Positions 8,771 to 18,307 are shown, counted from the stretch's first letter. The stretch is 64,000 nucleotides of DNA from Streptomyces sporangiiformans (GCF_005768555.2 NZ_VCHX02000123.1:46215-110214), one strand, 5' to 3'. Notes: a model not told the origin generated them from the sequence alone. Translations and numbers: made by a program.

Positions 8771-8820
8771 AAGCGGACAGCAGTCCGGCATGCTGAACGT
8801 AGCGGACGGGTGTCCGGTTA
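8771..8820 (+). promoter_or_regulatory. Paired TetR operators before tetR 8858
   Basis: Two imperfect 21-bp palindromes, 8771-8791 (AGCGGACAGCAGTCCGG core) and 8800-8820 (AGCGGACGGGTGTCCGGTT core), start 29 bp apart. The second differs at one base from the reverse complement of the site at 9642-9662. I infer they are autoregulatory sites of the adjacent TetR protein. Confidence 0.7.
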
Positions 8821-8857
8821 AGCAAGGGCTTCGGATGCAAGCCCAGGAGGAGGGCAT

Positions 8858-9439
8858 GTGGAGTCAAGGACTGGCGGGCCACAGCGGTCGGACGCGCAGC
8901 GCAACCGGGAGCGCATCCTGGAGGTGGCGCTGGTCGAACTATCGCGTTCTCCGGACGTCCCGCTGATCACGATCGCCAAGAAGGCGGGCGTCGGACAGGG
9001 CACGCTCTACCGCAACTTCCCCAATCGCGAAGCGCTCATCCTCGAGGTGTACCGCCACGAGGTGCAGCAACTCACCGACAGTGCGGCCGAATTGCTGAGG
9101 ACCACGGAGCCCGACCAGGCCCTGCGTACATGGATGGACCGCCTCGCCCGCTTCATCATGGCCAAGACCGGGCTGGCCGACGCGCTACGTCAGGCCGCCG
9201 GCGCGACGGGAGGGCCGGAGTCGTCGGGATACTCGCTGGTGGTCGGATCGATCGAATCCCTGCTCAATGCCAACCACGAGGCCGGCACCATCCGCCCGGG
9301 GGTGACCGCCGACGACTTCCTCCTCGCCATCGCCGGCATCTGGCAGATCGACATCCGCGGAGACTGGCACACCAAGACCACCCGGCTGCTGGACCTCGTC
9401 ATGGACGGCCTGCGCGCGGGGGCGCCGGGGCGGCACTGA
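8858..9439 (+). CDS. TetR-family repressor
   Basis: A 193-residue TetR regulator. The N-terminal helix-turn-helix is clear at about residues 17-60 (ERILEVALVELS...ITIAKKAGVGQGTLYRNFP). The C-terminal ligand domain resembles the SbtR-like group (IESLLNANHEAGTIRPGVTADD). It starts with GTG after AGGAGGAGG. Twin operator-like palindromes lie upstream of this gene and again upstream of the NAD(P)-binding gene at 9781. The simplest model is that it represses itself and that gene, and is released by a small ligand or electrophile. Confidence 0.9.
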   Translation: MESRTGGPQRSDAQRNRERILEVALVELSRSPDVPLITIAKKAGVGQGTLYRNFPNREALILEVYRHEVQQLTDSAAELLRTTEPDQALRTWMDRLARFIMAKTGLADALRQAAGATGGPESSGYSLVVGSIESLLNANHEAGTIRPGVTADDFLLAIAGIWQIDIRGDWHTKTTRLLDLVMDGLRAGAPGRH

Positions 9440-9641
9440 GGACAGCCGGGCCCGCGGCAGCGGCGAGAGGCCGGGAGGTGGTCGGCGGACTCCGTGCGAC
9501 TTCCCCGCCCTGCCGTCTGCCGCTCTGGATCCGCTCGGTGAACACGTCCGGCTCGGCCCCTTCGCGCCGCGTCCCCCGCACCAGCCTCCGTGGACTCGCT
9601 GTCCGGCGTCCGTGCTCGGCCATGCCGGGATCCGGCCTTGC

Positions 9642-9692
9642 TAACCGGACAGCCGTCCGCTACCTTCTGAATAGCGGACAGCTATCCGGTTC
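9642..9692 (+). promoter_or_regulatory. Paired TetR operators before the NAD(P)-binding gene
   Basis: Palindromes at 9642-9662 (ACCGGACAGCCGTCCGCT core) and 9672-9692 (AGCGGACAGCTATCCGGTT core) repeat the motif found before tetR at 8771-8820, with nearly the same spacing (30 against 29 bp). They lie 90-140 bp upstream of the start codon at 9781. Confidence 0.7.
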
Positions 9693-9780
9693 GGCTCTGC
9701 TTTTGCAGCACACATGCGACCGCTGACGCGACAGGCGTACGCGCACCCCGCCCCACACGCTCACGGAAGATTCCCTTGCC

Positions 9781-10407
9781 ATGAAACTGCTCATCCTCGG
9801 TGCGACCGGCCCCACCGGTCGCCATGTCGTCGACCTGGCCCTGCGCTCCGGCGACTCGGTCACAACCTTCGTACGCAACCCGGCGGCCCTCGGTGACCTG
9901 GCCGACAAGGTCACGGTGGTCAACGGAGACGCCACCTCGCACCGCGACGTCCTCGCCGGCGCGGCCGGTCACGACGCGATCGTCTCCGCCCTCGGCAGGA
10001 GCACCTCGGTGCGCGCCGACGAACTCTTCACGCGCTCCTCTGCGGCCGTGATCGACGCCGCGAAGGAAGCGGGCATCTCCCGACTGGTGTGGCTGTCCTC
10101 CTTCGGTGTCGGCCACACCCTCGACTGGTCGAGCACCACACAGAAGGCGATCTACCGCACGCTGCTGCGGTCGATCTACGCCGACAAGGACATCGCGGAC
10201 GAGCGCATCCGCTCCAGCGGGCTGGACTGGACCGTGGTCTACCCGACCCGGCTGACCCACGGCCCCGCCAAGGGCGCCTACAAGGCGGGAGACCGGCTGC
10301 CGATGAAGGGCAACCCGACCATCAGCCGCGCGGACGTGGCCGCCTTCATGCACCAGGCGGCACATGACAGCGAATGGATCCACCGCAGCCCCGTGATCAC
10401 CGACTGA
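9781..10407 (+). CDS. NAD(P)H-binding atypical short-chain dehydrogenase
   Basis: A 208-residue single-domain Rossmann protein. The nucleotide loop is GATGPTGR at residues 7-14, followed by VVNGDATSHRDVLAGAAGHD and WLSSFGVG. This is the NmrA/SDR_a5 'NAD(P)H-binding' family, which acts as small reductases or redox sensors; the substrate is unknown. A catalytic YxxxK is not obvious. Twin TetR operators lie upstream, so expression is probably inducible and controlled by the adjacent regulator. Confidence 0.85.
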   Translation: MKLLILGATGPTGRHVVDLALRSGDSVTTFVRNPAALGDLADKVTVVNGDATSHRDVLAGAAGHDAIVSALGRSTSVRADELFTRSSAAVIDAAKEAGISRLVWLSSFGVGHTLDWSSTTQKAIYRTLLRSIYADKDIADERIRSSGLDWTVVYPTRLTHGPAKGAYKAGDRLPMKGNPTISRADVAAFMHQAAHDSEWIHRSPVITD

Positions 10408-10690
10408 CGCCTCGCCAACACCTCGCGGCGGCCGCCCAGTTCGGCCAAGAGGGTCACCTGGATCAGGACACCGCCCCGGCAAACCGTGCTCGGCAATGAC
10501 GGTGGCCCAAACCAGAAGGTGAACCTTGGCCTCGGTCGGCCACGCATCAACGAGTGGGATTTCGCAGAGCGGTGGAGCGACGAAGCGTCCTAGCAGTGAG
10601 ATGCCCCTCGTGCGGCCCGATCAGCACGCCGCCTGGGCCGCCATTCACGAGACGCCCTCTGACCCGTGGTGCGCCCTGGACCGTGCCCGG
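10408..10690. other. Intergenic, no gene recognised
   Basis: No ORF with convincing bias. A short plus-strand stretch near 10511-10593 reads NQKVNLGLGRPRINEW and may be a remnant of something unrecognised. Confidence 0.3.
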
Positions 10691-10696
10691 GACCGG

Positions 10697-10750
10697 ATAT
10701 GACAGTTGTTATGGAGCTGTGTAGTCTGCCGCCCATAACGACTGTCATAG
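10697..10750. promoter_or_regulatory. Two operator-like palindromes before the tautomerase gene
   Basis: ATATGACAGTTGTTATGG (10697-10714) and CCATAACGACTGTCATAG (10733-10750) match, in 15 and 13 of 18 positions, the near-perfect palindrome CTATGACAATTGTTATAG in front of the divergent tetR at 11849. I infer operators for that TetR protein. The second ends 10 bases before the GTG start, so it would block initiation. Confidence 0.65.
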
Positions 10751-10759
10751 GAGGATGTC

Positions 10760-11236
10760 GTGACCATCATCACCGTGAACACACCCAAGGGGCGCCTGAC
10801 CCTGGAGCAGCGCCGTGAGCTGGCCGAGACGCTGACGGACGCGGTACTGGTGCCCGAGGTGGGCCAGTTCGCTCCGGCCGCCCGGCCGGGGTTCCAGGTG
10901 CACTTCGTCGAGCGCGAGCGGGACATGATGGCCATCGGCGGCCGACTGCTGGCGGACGCCGGCCCGGAACTCGACGTGATGGTGATCGACCTCGCGGTCA
11001 TGGACGCCGCCTGGCAGCCAGAGGTACGGGCCGAGGTGATCGAACGCGTGCTGGCTGCGCTGGCGGCGGCCTGCGGGCTGGAGAAGCCGGCGCCGGCCTG
11101 GTGGGTCAACTTCCGGGTGATCGACGAGGGCAGCTGGGGCTCGTCCGGCGGTGTGCTCTCGATCCTGCCGCTGCTTCAGAGCGGAGTGTTCACGGAGGAG
11201 CGGGTCAAGGCGGTCCGTGCCGCGCTGGGCATCTGA
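10760..11236 (+). CDS. Tautomerase-family protein
   Basis: A 158-residue protein of the 4-oxalocrotonate tautomerase/MIF superfamily, long form. The usual catalytic N-terminal proline after Met is not present: the start is MTIITVNTPKG, so Pro is at position 9 from the chosen GTG. Either the start is different or the enzyme is atypical. Later segments (VHFVERERDMMAIGG, WWVNFRVIDEGSWG) fit the long tautomerase-like proteins of actinomycetes. It starts at GTG after AGGAGGATGTC. It converges on a TetR gene whose predicted operators cover its promoter. Confidence 0.7.
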   Translation: MTIITVNTPKGRLTLEQRRELAETLTDAVLVPEVGQFAPAARPGFQVHFVERERDMMAIGGRLLADAGPELDVMVIDLAVMDAAWQPEVRAEVIERVLAALAAACGLEKPAPAWWVNFRVIDEGSWGSSGGVLSILPLLQSGVFTEERVKAVRAALGI

Positions 11237-11264
11237 TGCCGGAGGTGTCGAGCGGGAGCCGGGC

Positions 11265-11849
11265 TCAGTCCTTGACCGCGGCAAGGATGAGCGCCCGCAA
11301 CTGCTCGGCGGTGCGATCGAGGGGCTGGGTGCTGCGCTTGGCACGGCACATGGCCACGGTTCCCTCGACGGCCGCGACGATGAGCGTGGCGAGGTCCGCC
11401 GCCCGCTCGGGCTCGGCGCCGTGCTCACGCAGGGAATCGGCGAGCAGTCCCTCCCATGTGGTGAAGACGTCGGCAGCCGCCGCCAGGACGGCGGACGTCT
11501 CACCAGGGGCCGGCTCCTCGATGGAGACCGCGAGGACGGGGCAACCGGCTCGGAAGTCACTGTCGACGACGATCTTGCGCCACAGAGCGAGGAAAGCTTG
11601 CAGACCGGCGACCGGACCAGCCCGCAGTTCCTTGCGCAGGTTGCGCGCGGTCCACTCGCCCGTGTAGCGCACGGCCTCGGTGACCAACTGCTGCTTGCCC
11701 TCGGGGAAGTAGTGGTACGTCGACCCGAGCGGTGCCCTGGCATGCTTGGCCGTCTCGCGGATGCTCGTCGCGTTAAGGCCACGCCGACTGATCATGTCGG
11801 CCGCACCGGCCACGATCCGCTCACGCGCTGACGGACTGGACTTGGTCAC
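11265..11849 (-). CDS. TetR-family repressor (AcrR-like)
   Basis: A 194-residue TetR regulator. The helix-turn-helix is at about residues 8-55 (RERIVAGAADMISRRGLNAT, GSTYHYFPEGKQQL), and the C-terminal domain is of the TetR_C_33/LmrA-YxaF type. I chose GTG 11849; the frame extends to 11891, but that part overlaps the operator palindrome. Predicted sites of the same sequence lie before this gene, before the tautomerase gene and before the ABM gene at 18369. This suggests a small regulon spanning the region. Confidence 0.9.
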   Translation of the reverse strand: MTKSSPSARERIVAGAADMISRRGLNATSIRETAKHARAPLGSTYHYFPEGKQQLVTEAVRYTGEWTARNLRKELRAGPVAGLQAFLALWRKIVVDSDFRAGCPVLAVSIEEPAPGETSAVLAAAADVFTTWEGLLADSLREHGAEPERAADLATLIVAAVEGTVAMCRAKRSTQPLDRTAEQLRALILAAVKD

Positions 11850-11875
11850 CTGCGAACCCCTATCTGACCCCTGAG

Positions 11876-11893
11876 CTATAACAATTGTCATAG
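11876..11893. promoter_or_regulatory. TetR operator, near-perfect palindrome
   Basis: CTATAACAATTGTCATAG is an 18-bp palindrome with one mismatched pair (centre CAATTG). It lies 27-44 bases upstream of the tetR start. It is the best copy of the motif seen at 10697, 10733 and 18334. Confidence 0.7.
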
Positions 11894-12043
11894 TCTACCG
11901 TCATCGTCTCCTGTGGTGACTGTCGTAGTCCTGCTGTGCCGCCAAAACCGAAACGAAAAGCGTCTCAAGCCCAGCTTCGTCCGGGCCTTTGGCCGACCAC
12001 GCCACCCAGATCTCCCCCCCCCCCCCACACACGGAGAAACACG

Positions 12044-12718
12044 ATGCACACTCCCCTCACCGAGCCGCCCGCAGCAGCGGAAGCCGAGCACCTGGAGCGC
12101 CAGAGGGCGGCCATCACCCGCCTGGGGCACGAACTGCGCGCCCTGGTGGAAGCCACGGTCCGCACCGCCGCCTCGCACGACACTCTCCACCGCGCGGCGG
12201 ACGGCGTCCGTCACGTCACCGGCCAGTTGACCGGGCGACGGCGCGCACGAGCGGAAGTCCCCGAAGTGGACGGGTTCCCCGGGGGGCCGCGGATGTACAG
12301 CCCTGTCGTCGGGGCGGGCAGCCCGCTGGCCCCGCCCGTGCACATCACGCCCACCGACGACGGCCTGATCGGTCACTGCACGCTGGGCTTCGCCCACGAA
12401 GGCCCGCCCGGCTACGGCCACGGCGGCATGAGCGCCATGCTCCTGGACGAACTCATGGGCCAAGCCTGCACCGCCGCTGGAACTCCCGGCCTGACCGTCT
12501 CCCTCCAGATGCGCTACCACCAGCCCATACCGCTGGAAACACCACTGCACATCCTCGGACGCGTCACCGGCACGAACAACCGCAAGATCTTCGTGACCGG
12601 AGCGATCACCACCCAGGCGGACCCTTCCACAAACCTGGTCACCGCGGACGGTGTCTTCATCGCGCCCGACCCCGACCAGGTCCGCGCACTGTTCCCCGGC
12701 ATGCGGGAAGAAGCGTGA
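12044..12718 (+). CDS. PaaI-like hotdog-fold thioesterase
   Basis: A 224-residue protein with an N-terminal helical extension (1-65) and a hotdog domain. The catalytic helix signature GYGHGGMSAMLLDELMG lies at about residues 125-141, as in PaaI/YbgC-type acyl-CoA thioesterases (HGG...D). Strand LQMRYHQPIPLETPL follows. The likely reaction is acyl-CoA hydrolysis. ATG 12044 is preceded by CGGAG at good spacing; the open frame upstream includes a 16-base C run and is not protein-like. It lies just before the mymA-like operon and may salvage CoA from its products. Confidence 0.8.
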   Translation: MHTPLTEPPAAAEAEHLERQRAAITRLGHELRALVEATVRTAASHDTLHRAADGVRHVTGQLTGRRRARAEVPEVDGFPGGPRMYSPVVGAGSPLAPPVHITPTDDGLIGHCTLGFAHEGPPGYGHGGMSAMLLDELMGQACTAAGTPGLTVSLQMRYHQPIPLETPLHILGRVTGTNNRKIFVTGAITTQADPSTNLVTADGVFIAPDPDQVRALFPGMREEA

Positions 12719-12958
12719 CAGAGGGCCTGCGGAGACGTGGCCCGATCGGGCACCCCGCCACACCTGCGTGGCCATCTTCCGCGAGGGCTGCCTTGGTTCG
12801 GCGCACGGGCTGAGACGCCATGCGCGCGGACCGATCGGCCCTCCTGTGACCGGGGCCCGTGCGACGGCCCGTACGACGCTGCGGATGTCCGTGCCATAGG
12901 TGCGACCGGGCTGGATTCGTGGAAACCGCGCCGTGTCGCCGACGAGGATGGTTGACGT

Positions 12959-14002
12959 ATGCAGATGGAGATCCGGGCCGCTGCGATCCGCGGCATCGAT
13001 CGTCTGATCAACGACCTTGGTGGCGACGGGGCGGCACTGTTGTCCGAGTTCGGCGTTTCGCCCGCTGATCTGGACTCCGAGCACGGGCTGTTGCCGACGG
13101 TGACGGCCGGGCGGATCCTGCGGAGTGCCACGAAGAGACTCAACTGCCCGGACTTCGGGCTGCGTCTGGCGGCGTATCAGGACATGTCCATGCTCGGCCC
13201 ACTGGCTCTGGCGGTAGGGAACTGCGACACCGTCGGAGAGGGGCTGGACTGCGCGTCGCGTTTTCTGTACGTGCACAACCAGGGGATTCGTCTGTCGCGC
13301 GCACAAGATCCCGAACACTACGCGGGTGTGGGGGCGATCGAATACCGGATGCTGCATCCGGACATCCCGTACGAGCCGCAGGCGATCGACGCGGGTCTGG
13401 GGCTGCTGCACCGCAATCTCATCACGATGAGCGGGGGATACGAGCTGCTCGGGGTGTACATGCCCCATCCGCCACTGACCGACGAGTCGGTGTACACGAA
13501 CTTCTTCCGCGCGCCGGTCCGGTTCGACACCGGGCGTGCCCTGCTGCGGGTGCCGACGAAGCTCTTCGCCCAGCCGATGTCGACCCCGGTCAATCCAGAA
13601 CTGCGGCGCATGGTCGTGGAGTACCTGGAGGCGCACTACACCGATCCGCGCGAGAGCGTGGTGACCACGGTGCGGTCGGCGGTCAGCCGCGCACTGGGCA
13701 CGGTCCCGGCACGGATCGATCTGGTCGCGGAGTGGCTGCACATGCATCCGCGCACGTTGCAGCGCCGACTGGCGCAGGAGGGCACCTCGTTCCAGGCGAT
13801 CGTCGACGACGTCCGCAAGAACGCGGCGCACCGACTGCTGACGGGGACCGACATGCCGTTCTCCCAGGTCGCGTCGCTGGTGGAGCTGGCCGGACAGGCG
13901 GCCCTCACTCGAGCGGCGCGCCGCTGGTTCGGCAGGACGCCGACGCAGGTCCGCCGCGAAGCCAAGTACACATCTACTGCACCGCGTGTCGTGCAGAGTT
14001 AA
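12959..14002 (+). CDS. AraC-family regulator, VirS-like
   Basis: A 347-residue regulator. The N-terminal ligand domain is of the 'arabinose-binding domain of AraC' type (residues ~15-205; KRLNCPDFGLRLAAYQDMSM). The C-terminal AraC helix-turn-helix pair (about 245-340) includes LHMHPRTLQRRLAQEGTSF and RRWFGRTPTQVRREA. The same architecture and several of the same motifs occur in mycobacterial VirS, which controls the mymA operon. Here the gene lies upstream and on the same strand as a mymA-like monooxygenase, 56 bp away. It is likely the local activator. Confidence 0.9.
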   Translation: MQMEIRAAAIRGIDRLINDLGGDGAALLSEFGVSPADLDSEHGLLPTVTAGRILRSATKRLNCPDFGLRLAAYQDMSMLGPLALAVGNCDTVGEGLDCASRFLYVHNQGIRLSRAQDPEHYAGVGAIEYRMLHPDIPYEPQAIDAGLGLLHRNLITMSGGYELLGVYMPHPPLTDESVYTNFFRAPVRFDTGRALLRVPTKLFAQPMSTPVNPELRRMVVEYLEAHYTDPRESVVTTVRSAVSRALGTVPARIDLVAEWLHMHPRTLQRRLAQEGTSFQAIVDDVRKNAAHRLLTGTDMPFSQVASLVELAGQAALTRAARRWFGRTPTQVRREAKYTSTAPRVVQS

Positions 14003-14058
14003 ATTTTTGTCGCCCAGGGAAAAGCGACGTCTTCGGAGCGCTTCCATACTCGGGTGCC

Positions 14059-15582
14059 ATGACCAGCCCCCCACACCCCGCCTCGCTCCCCGGTCATGTC
14101 GACGTCCTGATCGTCGGCGCGGGTATCTCCGGTATCGACGCCGCGTACCGGGTGCAGTCACAGTGTCCCGATCGGTCGTACGCCGTGCTGGAGGCCCGCG
14201 AGTCCCTGGGCGGGACGTGGGATCTGTTCCGGTATCCGGGGGTCCGTGCCGACTCCGACATCTACACGCTCAGTTTCCCGTTCCAGCCCTGGACCGGCGA
14301 GAACTCCATGGCCGACGGGGACGAGATCCTCGACTACCTGCGGCGCACCGTGGACCGCTTCGGCATCGACCGCCGCATCCACTGCTCCACGAAGGTGGTC
14401 GCGGCCAACTGGTCGGGCGAGACGGCCCGTTGGACGGTGACCGTCGAGCAGCGCGAGGGCGAGGACGGACCGCGGCGGTCCACCGTGACCTGCTCATTCC
14501 TCTACCTGTGCACCGGCTACTACGACTACGAGCGCGGGCACGACCCGCAGTTCCCGGGCATCGACTCCTTCGCCGGGACGGTGGCGCATCCGCAGTTCTG
14601 GCCCGAGGGGCTCGACCACACGGGCAGGCGTGTCGTCGTGATCGGCAGCGGCGCGACCGCGATCACCATCGTCCCCGCGATGGCCCGCGACGCGGCGAAG
14701 GTGACCATGCTGCAGCGCACGCCCACCTGGATCAGCGCGTTGCCGCGGCGCGACCGGTTCGCCGCCAGGGTCCGGCGGCGGCTGCCCGCGGGGCTGGCGC
14801 ACCGGGTCATCAGGGCGCGCAACGCCGCCTACTCCAATGGCTTCTACCACTACTGCCGGCGCTTCCCGGACCGCGCGCGGACGCTGCTGACCAGGGCCGC
14901 CGCGCGACGGATCGGCGAGGAGGCGGTGCGTGAGCACTTCACCCCGTCGTACGCGCCGTGGGACCAGAGGGTGTGCATCACGGCCGACGCGGACCTGTTC
15001 AAGGCGATCCAGCGCAAGGAGGTCGAGGTGGTCACCGATCACATCGACGGCTTCGTCGCTGAGGGGATCCGGCTGCGGTCGGGCAGGGTGCTGCCGGCCG
15101 ACATCGTGGTGACGGCGACCGGGCTGCGCATGCTGGCGTTCGGCCATATCGCGGTGAGCGTCGACGGCGAGCCGGTCGAGCCCGCGCGTCACCTGCTGTG
15201 GCGGGGCACCATGCTCAGCGACGTGCCGAACTTCGCGCTCTGCTTCGGTTACGTCAACCTGTCCTGGACGATGCGGGCGGATCTCACCGCGCGGCTGGTG
15301 TGCCGCGTCCTCAACCACATGCGCCGCGCGGACCTCGCGGTGGTCACCCCGCCCGCGGAGCCCGGTGTTCGGGAGCAGCCCATGATCGAGCTGGCGTCCG
15401 GCTACGTCCAGAGGGGCGTCCAGAGCTTCCCCCGGCAGGGCCACCGCGCCCCGTGGCGGATGCGCCAGACCTATCTGCTGGACACCGCCGACATCGCGCG
15501 CGCGAGCCTTGGCCGCGAGTTGCACGGCGTGCCTCGCGCGTCGGTGCGGCCGGTCGGCGACGGCACCCGGCTGGGAGGCTGA
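14059..15582 (+). CDS. Baeyer-Villiger/flavin-containing monooxygenase, EthA/MymA-like
   Basis: A 507-residue two-dinucleotide-binding flavoprotein. The FAD-binding loop is GAGISGI near residue 18, the NADPH loop is GSGATA near 197, and between them [11 protein letters not shown] matches the type I Baeyer-Villiger fingerprint FxGxxxHxxxW. The C-terminal part, with [11 protein letters not shown], is typical of EthA/MymA enzymes. It inserts oxygen next to a ketone to make an ester or lactone. It is followed after two bases by the serine hydrolase gene, consistent with cleavage of that ester. Confidence 0.9.
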   Translation: MTSPPHPASLPGHVDVLIVGAGISGIDAAYRVQSQCPDRSYAVLEARESLGGTWDLFRYPGVRADSDIYTLSFPFQPWTGENSMADGDEILDYLRRTVDRFGIDRRIHCSTKVVAANWSGETARWTVTVEQREGEDGPRRSTVTCSFLYLCTGYYDYERGHDPQFPGIDSFAGTVAHPQFWPEGLDHTGRRVVVIGSGATAITIVPAMARDAAKVTMLQRTPTWISALPRRDRFAARVRRRLPAGLAHRVIRARNAAYSNGFYHYCRRFPDRARTLLTRAAARRIGEEAVREHFTPSYAPWDQRVCITADADLFKAIQRKEVEVVTDHIDGFVAEGIRLRSGRVLPADIVVTATGLRMLAFGHIAVSVDGEPVEPARHLLWRGTMLSDVPNFALCFGYVNLSWTMRADLTARLVCRVLNHMRRADLAVVTPPAEPGVREQPMIELASGYVQRGVQSFPRQGHRAPWRMRQTYLLDTADIARASLGRELHGVPRASVRPVGDGTRLGG

Positions 15583-15584
15583 CC

Positions 15585-16713
15585 ATGGCGGATCTGGACG
15601 GAGTGTGCGACGAGCGCTTCGCGGAGGTGGCCGCGCGGCTGTCCGAGAACCTCGACGCGGGCGACGAACTCGGCGCCTCGATCGCGGTCCTGGTCGACGG
15701 GGAGCCGATGGTCGACCTGTGGGGCGGTTGGGCCGACCAAGGCCGTACGGCGCCGTGGCGGCGCGACACGATCACCAATGTCTGGTCGTGCACGAAGACG
15801 GTCACGTCCCTGGCGGCGCTGCTGCTGGTGGAGCGAGGACTGCTCGACGTCGACGCCCCGGTACTGGCCGGAGTTCGCCGCGCGCGGCAAGGAGGGCGTG
15901 CTGGTCCGGCACCTGTTGTCGCACACCTCGGGTGTCTCGGGGTGGGACCGGCCGGTGACCGTCGCGGACGTCCGCGACGTGCCGGAGTCGACGGCCCGGC
16001 TGGCCGCGCAGGCGCCGTGGTGGCCTCCGGGCACGGCGTCCGGCTACCACCTGCTGAACTACGGGCACCTGGTGGGCGAGTTGGTCCGGCGGATCGACGG
16101 GCGCACCATGGGCCGGTTCGTCGCCGAGGAGATCGCCGGTCCGCTCGGTGCCGACTTCCACATCGGTCTGCCGGACTCCGAGTTCGGCAGGGTCGCCGAT
16201 GTCGTACCGCCGCCGCTGCGGTCGAGTGATCTCGCCGGCGCCGATCCGAACGGTGTGGCGATGAAGACGTTCACCGGTCCCCTGGGCGGTGCCGAGGAGT
16301 CCTGGCGCCCCGAGTGGCGCCGCGCCGAGATCGGCGCGGCGAACGGCCACGGCAACGCCCGGTCGCTCGCCAGGATCCACTCCGTCATCGCCTGCGGCGG
16401 CACGCTCGACGGCGTACGCCTGCTGTCGCCACGGACCATCGACCTGATCTTCTGTCAGCAGACGGACGGGCAGGACCTGGTGCTCGGGGCGCACTTGCGC
16501 TTCGGCATCGGGTTCGGGCTGCCGTCCCCGGCGGTGCCGTATCTCCCGGAAGGACGGATCTGTTTCTGGACCGGATGGGGTGGATCGGTAGTCGTGATCG
16601 ACACCGAACGCCGGGCCGCGATCTCGTACGTCATGAACAACATGGGCACCGGACTGCTCGGCAGCGACCGCACGACCCAGTACGTCAAGGCCGCTTTCGC
16701 GGCCCTGGAATGA
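15585..16713 (+). pseudogene. Serine hydrolase (beta-lactamase/EstB family), frameshifted
   Basis: Together the two frames make a family VIII esterase of about 375 residues. The first frame has the SxxK nucleophile motif WSCTKT near residue 65 and the WGGWAD start; the second has [18 protein letters not shown] and FWTGWGGS. The switch is at about 15860-15868: the first frame reads LDVDAPV and the second resumes at [12 protein letters not shown]. Relatives usually read DAPVxxYWPEF, so about 8 bases seem to be missing, plausibly lost between two CCGGT repeats. If real, it breaks the ester-hydrolysis step of this pathway; if a sequencing error, the gene is intact. Confidence 0.75.
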
Positions 16714-16723
16714 AGGTGCGCCA

Positions 16724-18307
16724 ATGAGTTTCGCCAGTCCCCACGCCGACGTGGAGCTGCCTGATCCGGGGCTGCACGCCTACCTGTTCGCGGGTCTGGG
16801 CCCCGCCGAGCTGGACCGGGTCGCGCTGGTCTCCGCGGAGTCCGGTGAGATGCTGACGTACGGGTCCTTGCGGGCCGGCGTCGACGGGTTCGCCGCCGAG
16901 TTGGCGGCACGTGGCGTCGGCCCCGGCGACACGGTGGCGCTGCTGTGCCCGAACGTGCCGGCGTTCGCGGTCGCGTTCCACGGAATACTGCCGGCGGGCG
17001 CCACCGTGACCACGGTGAACGTGCTGTCCACCGCGGCGGAGACCGCCAAGCAGCTGACCGACTCCGGGGCGCGGACGCTGGTCACGGTGACGGCCCTGGC
17101 CTCGACGGCCGGGGAAGCGTTGGGCACGGTAGGGCTCGACGCCGCCGCGACCCTGCTGCTGGACGCCGAGCGTCCGCCCGCGTCCGCCCCGGCGCCTGCG
17201 CTCGGCCGGTTCGACCCGGCCGAGCGAGTGGCCGTGCTGCCCTACAGCTCCGGCACCACGGGCGTACCGAAGGGCGTGATGCTGACCCATCGCAACCTGG
17301 TGGCCAACATCGCGCAGCTCGCGCCGGTGCTGGACCTGCGTTCCGACGACGTCGTGCTGGCGGTCCTGCCGTTCTTCCACATCTACGGCATGACGGCGCT
17401 GATGAACTCGACGCTGGCCGCACGCGGCCGCATCGTCACCATGGCCCGGTTCGACCTGCCCACGTTCCTGGAGGCCGTCCAGCGCCACCGCGTCACCTAC
17501 CTGTTCATCGCGCCGCCGATCGCGGTGGCCCTGGCCAAGCACCCGCTGGTCGACTCCTACGACCTGACGTCGCTGCGGGCGATCGTCAGCGGTGCGGCCC
17601 CGCTGGACGAGGATCTGGGCGCGGCGGTGGCCCAGCGGCTGTCGGTGCCGGTCGTCCAGGGGTACGGCATGACCGAGCTGAGCCCGGTCAGCCACCTCGT
17701 GCCGGTGGCCGACGGCGGGGCAGGGATCGCGGGGCGTCGCGCGCCGATCGCGGCCAGCGGCTGGCCGCTGCCCAACACGGTCAACAAACTCGTCGACCCC
17801 GCGACCGGTGCCGAGATCGGCCTGCCCGTGGACGGGCTGAGCGAGCCGGGGGAACTGTGGGTGCGCGGGCCGAACGTGATGGCGGGTTATCTCGGCAACC
17901 CGGAAACCACCGCCGAGACCCTCGACGCCGACGGGTTCCTGCACACCGGGGACCTGGCAAGGGTCGACTCCACCGGATGCGTCCACATCGTCGACCGCAT
18001 CAAGGAGCTGATCAAGTACAAGGGTTACCAGGTCGCGCCGGCCGAACTCGAGGCGCTGCTGCTGACCCACCCGGACATCACCGACGCCGCCGTGATCGGA
18101 GTGGCCGACGCCGAGGGCGAGGAGATCCCGAAGGCGTTCGTCGTCACCGGCGACCCCGCGTTGAGCGCCGAGCGGGTGATGGAGTTCGTCGCCGCGCAGG
18201 TCGCGCCGTACAAGAAGGTGCGGGCCGTCGAGTTCGTCGCCGCGATCCCCAAGTCGTCGGCGGGCAAGATCCTGCGCAAAGAACTGAGATCCAACCAGCC
18301 CGTGTGA
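16724..18307 (+). CDS. Acyl-CoA ligase (FadD13/4-coumarate-CoA-ligase-like)
   Basis: A 527-residue ANL-superfamily adenylating enzyme. It has the P-loop YSSGTTGVPKGVMLTH near residue 172, GYGMTELSP near 312, and HTGDLARVD near 408. The hinge/C-terminal region contains DRIKELIKYKGYQVAP, and the catalytic Lys is in PKSSAGKILRKEL near residue 517. It activates a carboxylate as acyl-AMP and transfers it to CoA. In the operon it would activate the acid released after oxidation and hydrolysis. FadD13 holds the same position in the mycobacterial mymA operon. The start is 11 bases after the hydrolase stop. Confidence 0.92.
   Translation: MSFASPHADVELPDPGLHAYLFAGLGPAELDRVALVSAESGEMLTYGSLRAGVDGFAAELAARGVGPGDTVALLCPNVPAFAVAFHGILPAGATVTTVNVLSTAAETAKQLTDSGARTLVTVTALASTAGEALGTVGLDAAATLLLDAERPPASAPAPALGRFDPAERVAVLPYSSGTTGVPKGVMLTHRNLVANIAQLAPVLDLRSDDVVLAVLPFFHIYGMTALMNSTLAARGRIVTMARFDLPTFLEAVQRHRVTYLFIAPPIAVALAKHPLVDSYDLTSLRAIVSGAAPLDEDLGAAVAQRLSVPVVQGYGMTELSPVSHLVPVADGGAGIAGRRAPIAASGWPLPNTVNKLVDPATGAEIGLPVDGLSEPGELWVRGPNVMAGYLGNPETTAETLDADGFLHTGDLARVDSTGCVHIVDRIKELIKYKGYQVAPAELEALLLTHPDITDAAVIGVADAEGEEIPKAFVVTGDPALSAERVMEFVAAQVAPYKKVRAVEFVAAIPKSSAGKILRKELRSNQPV

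Noticed and set aside
12013..12028. 16-base C run before the thioesterase gene
   Set aside because: Could be a phase-variation tract, but it lies in front of, not inside, the ribosome site and coding sequence. It may also be a sequencing artefact.
11888..14161. 757-residue minus-strand ORF
   Set aside because: It is antisense to the thioesterase and AraC genes, has Arg/Gly-rich low-complexity translation and no domains.
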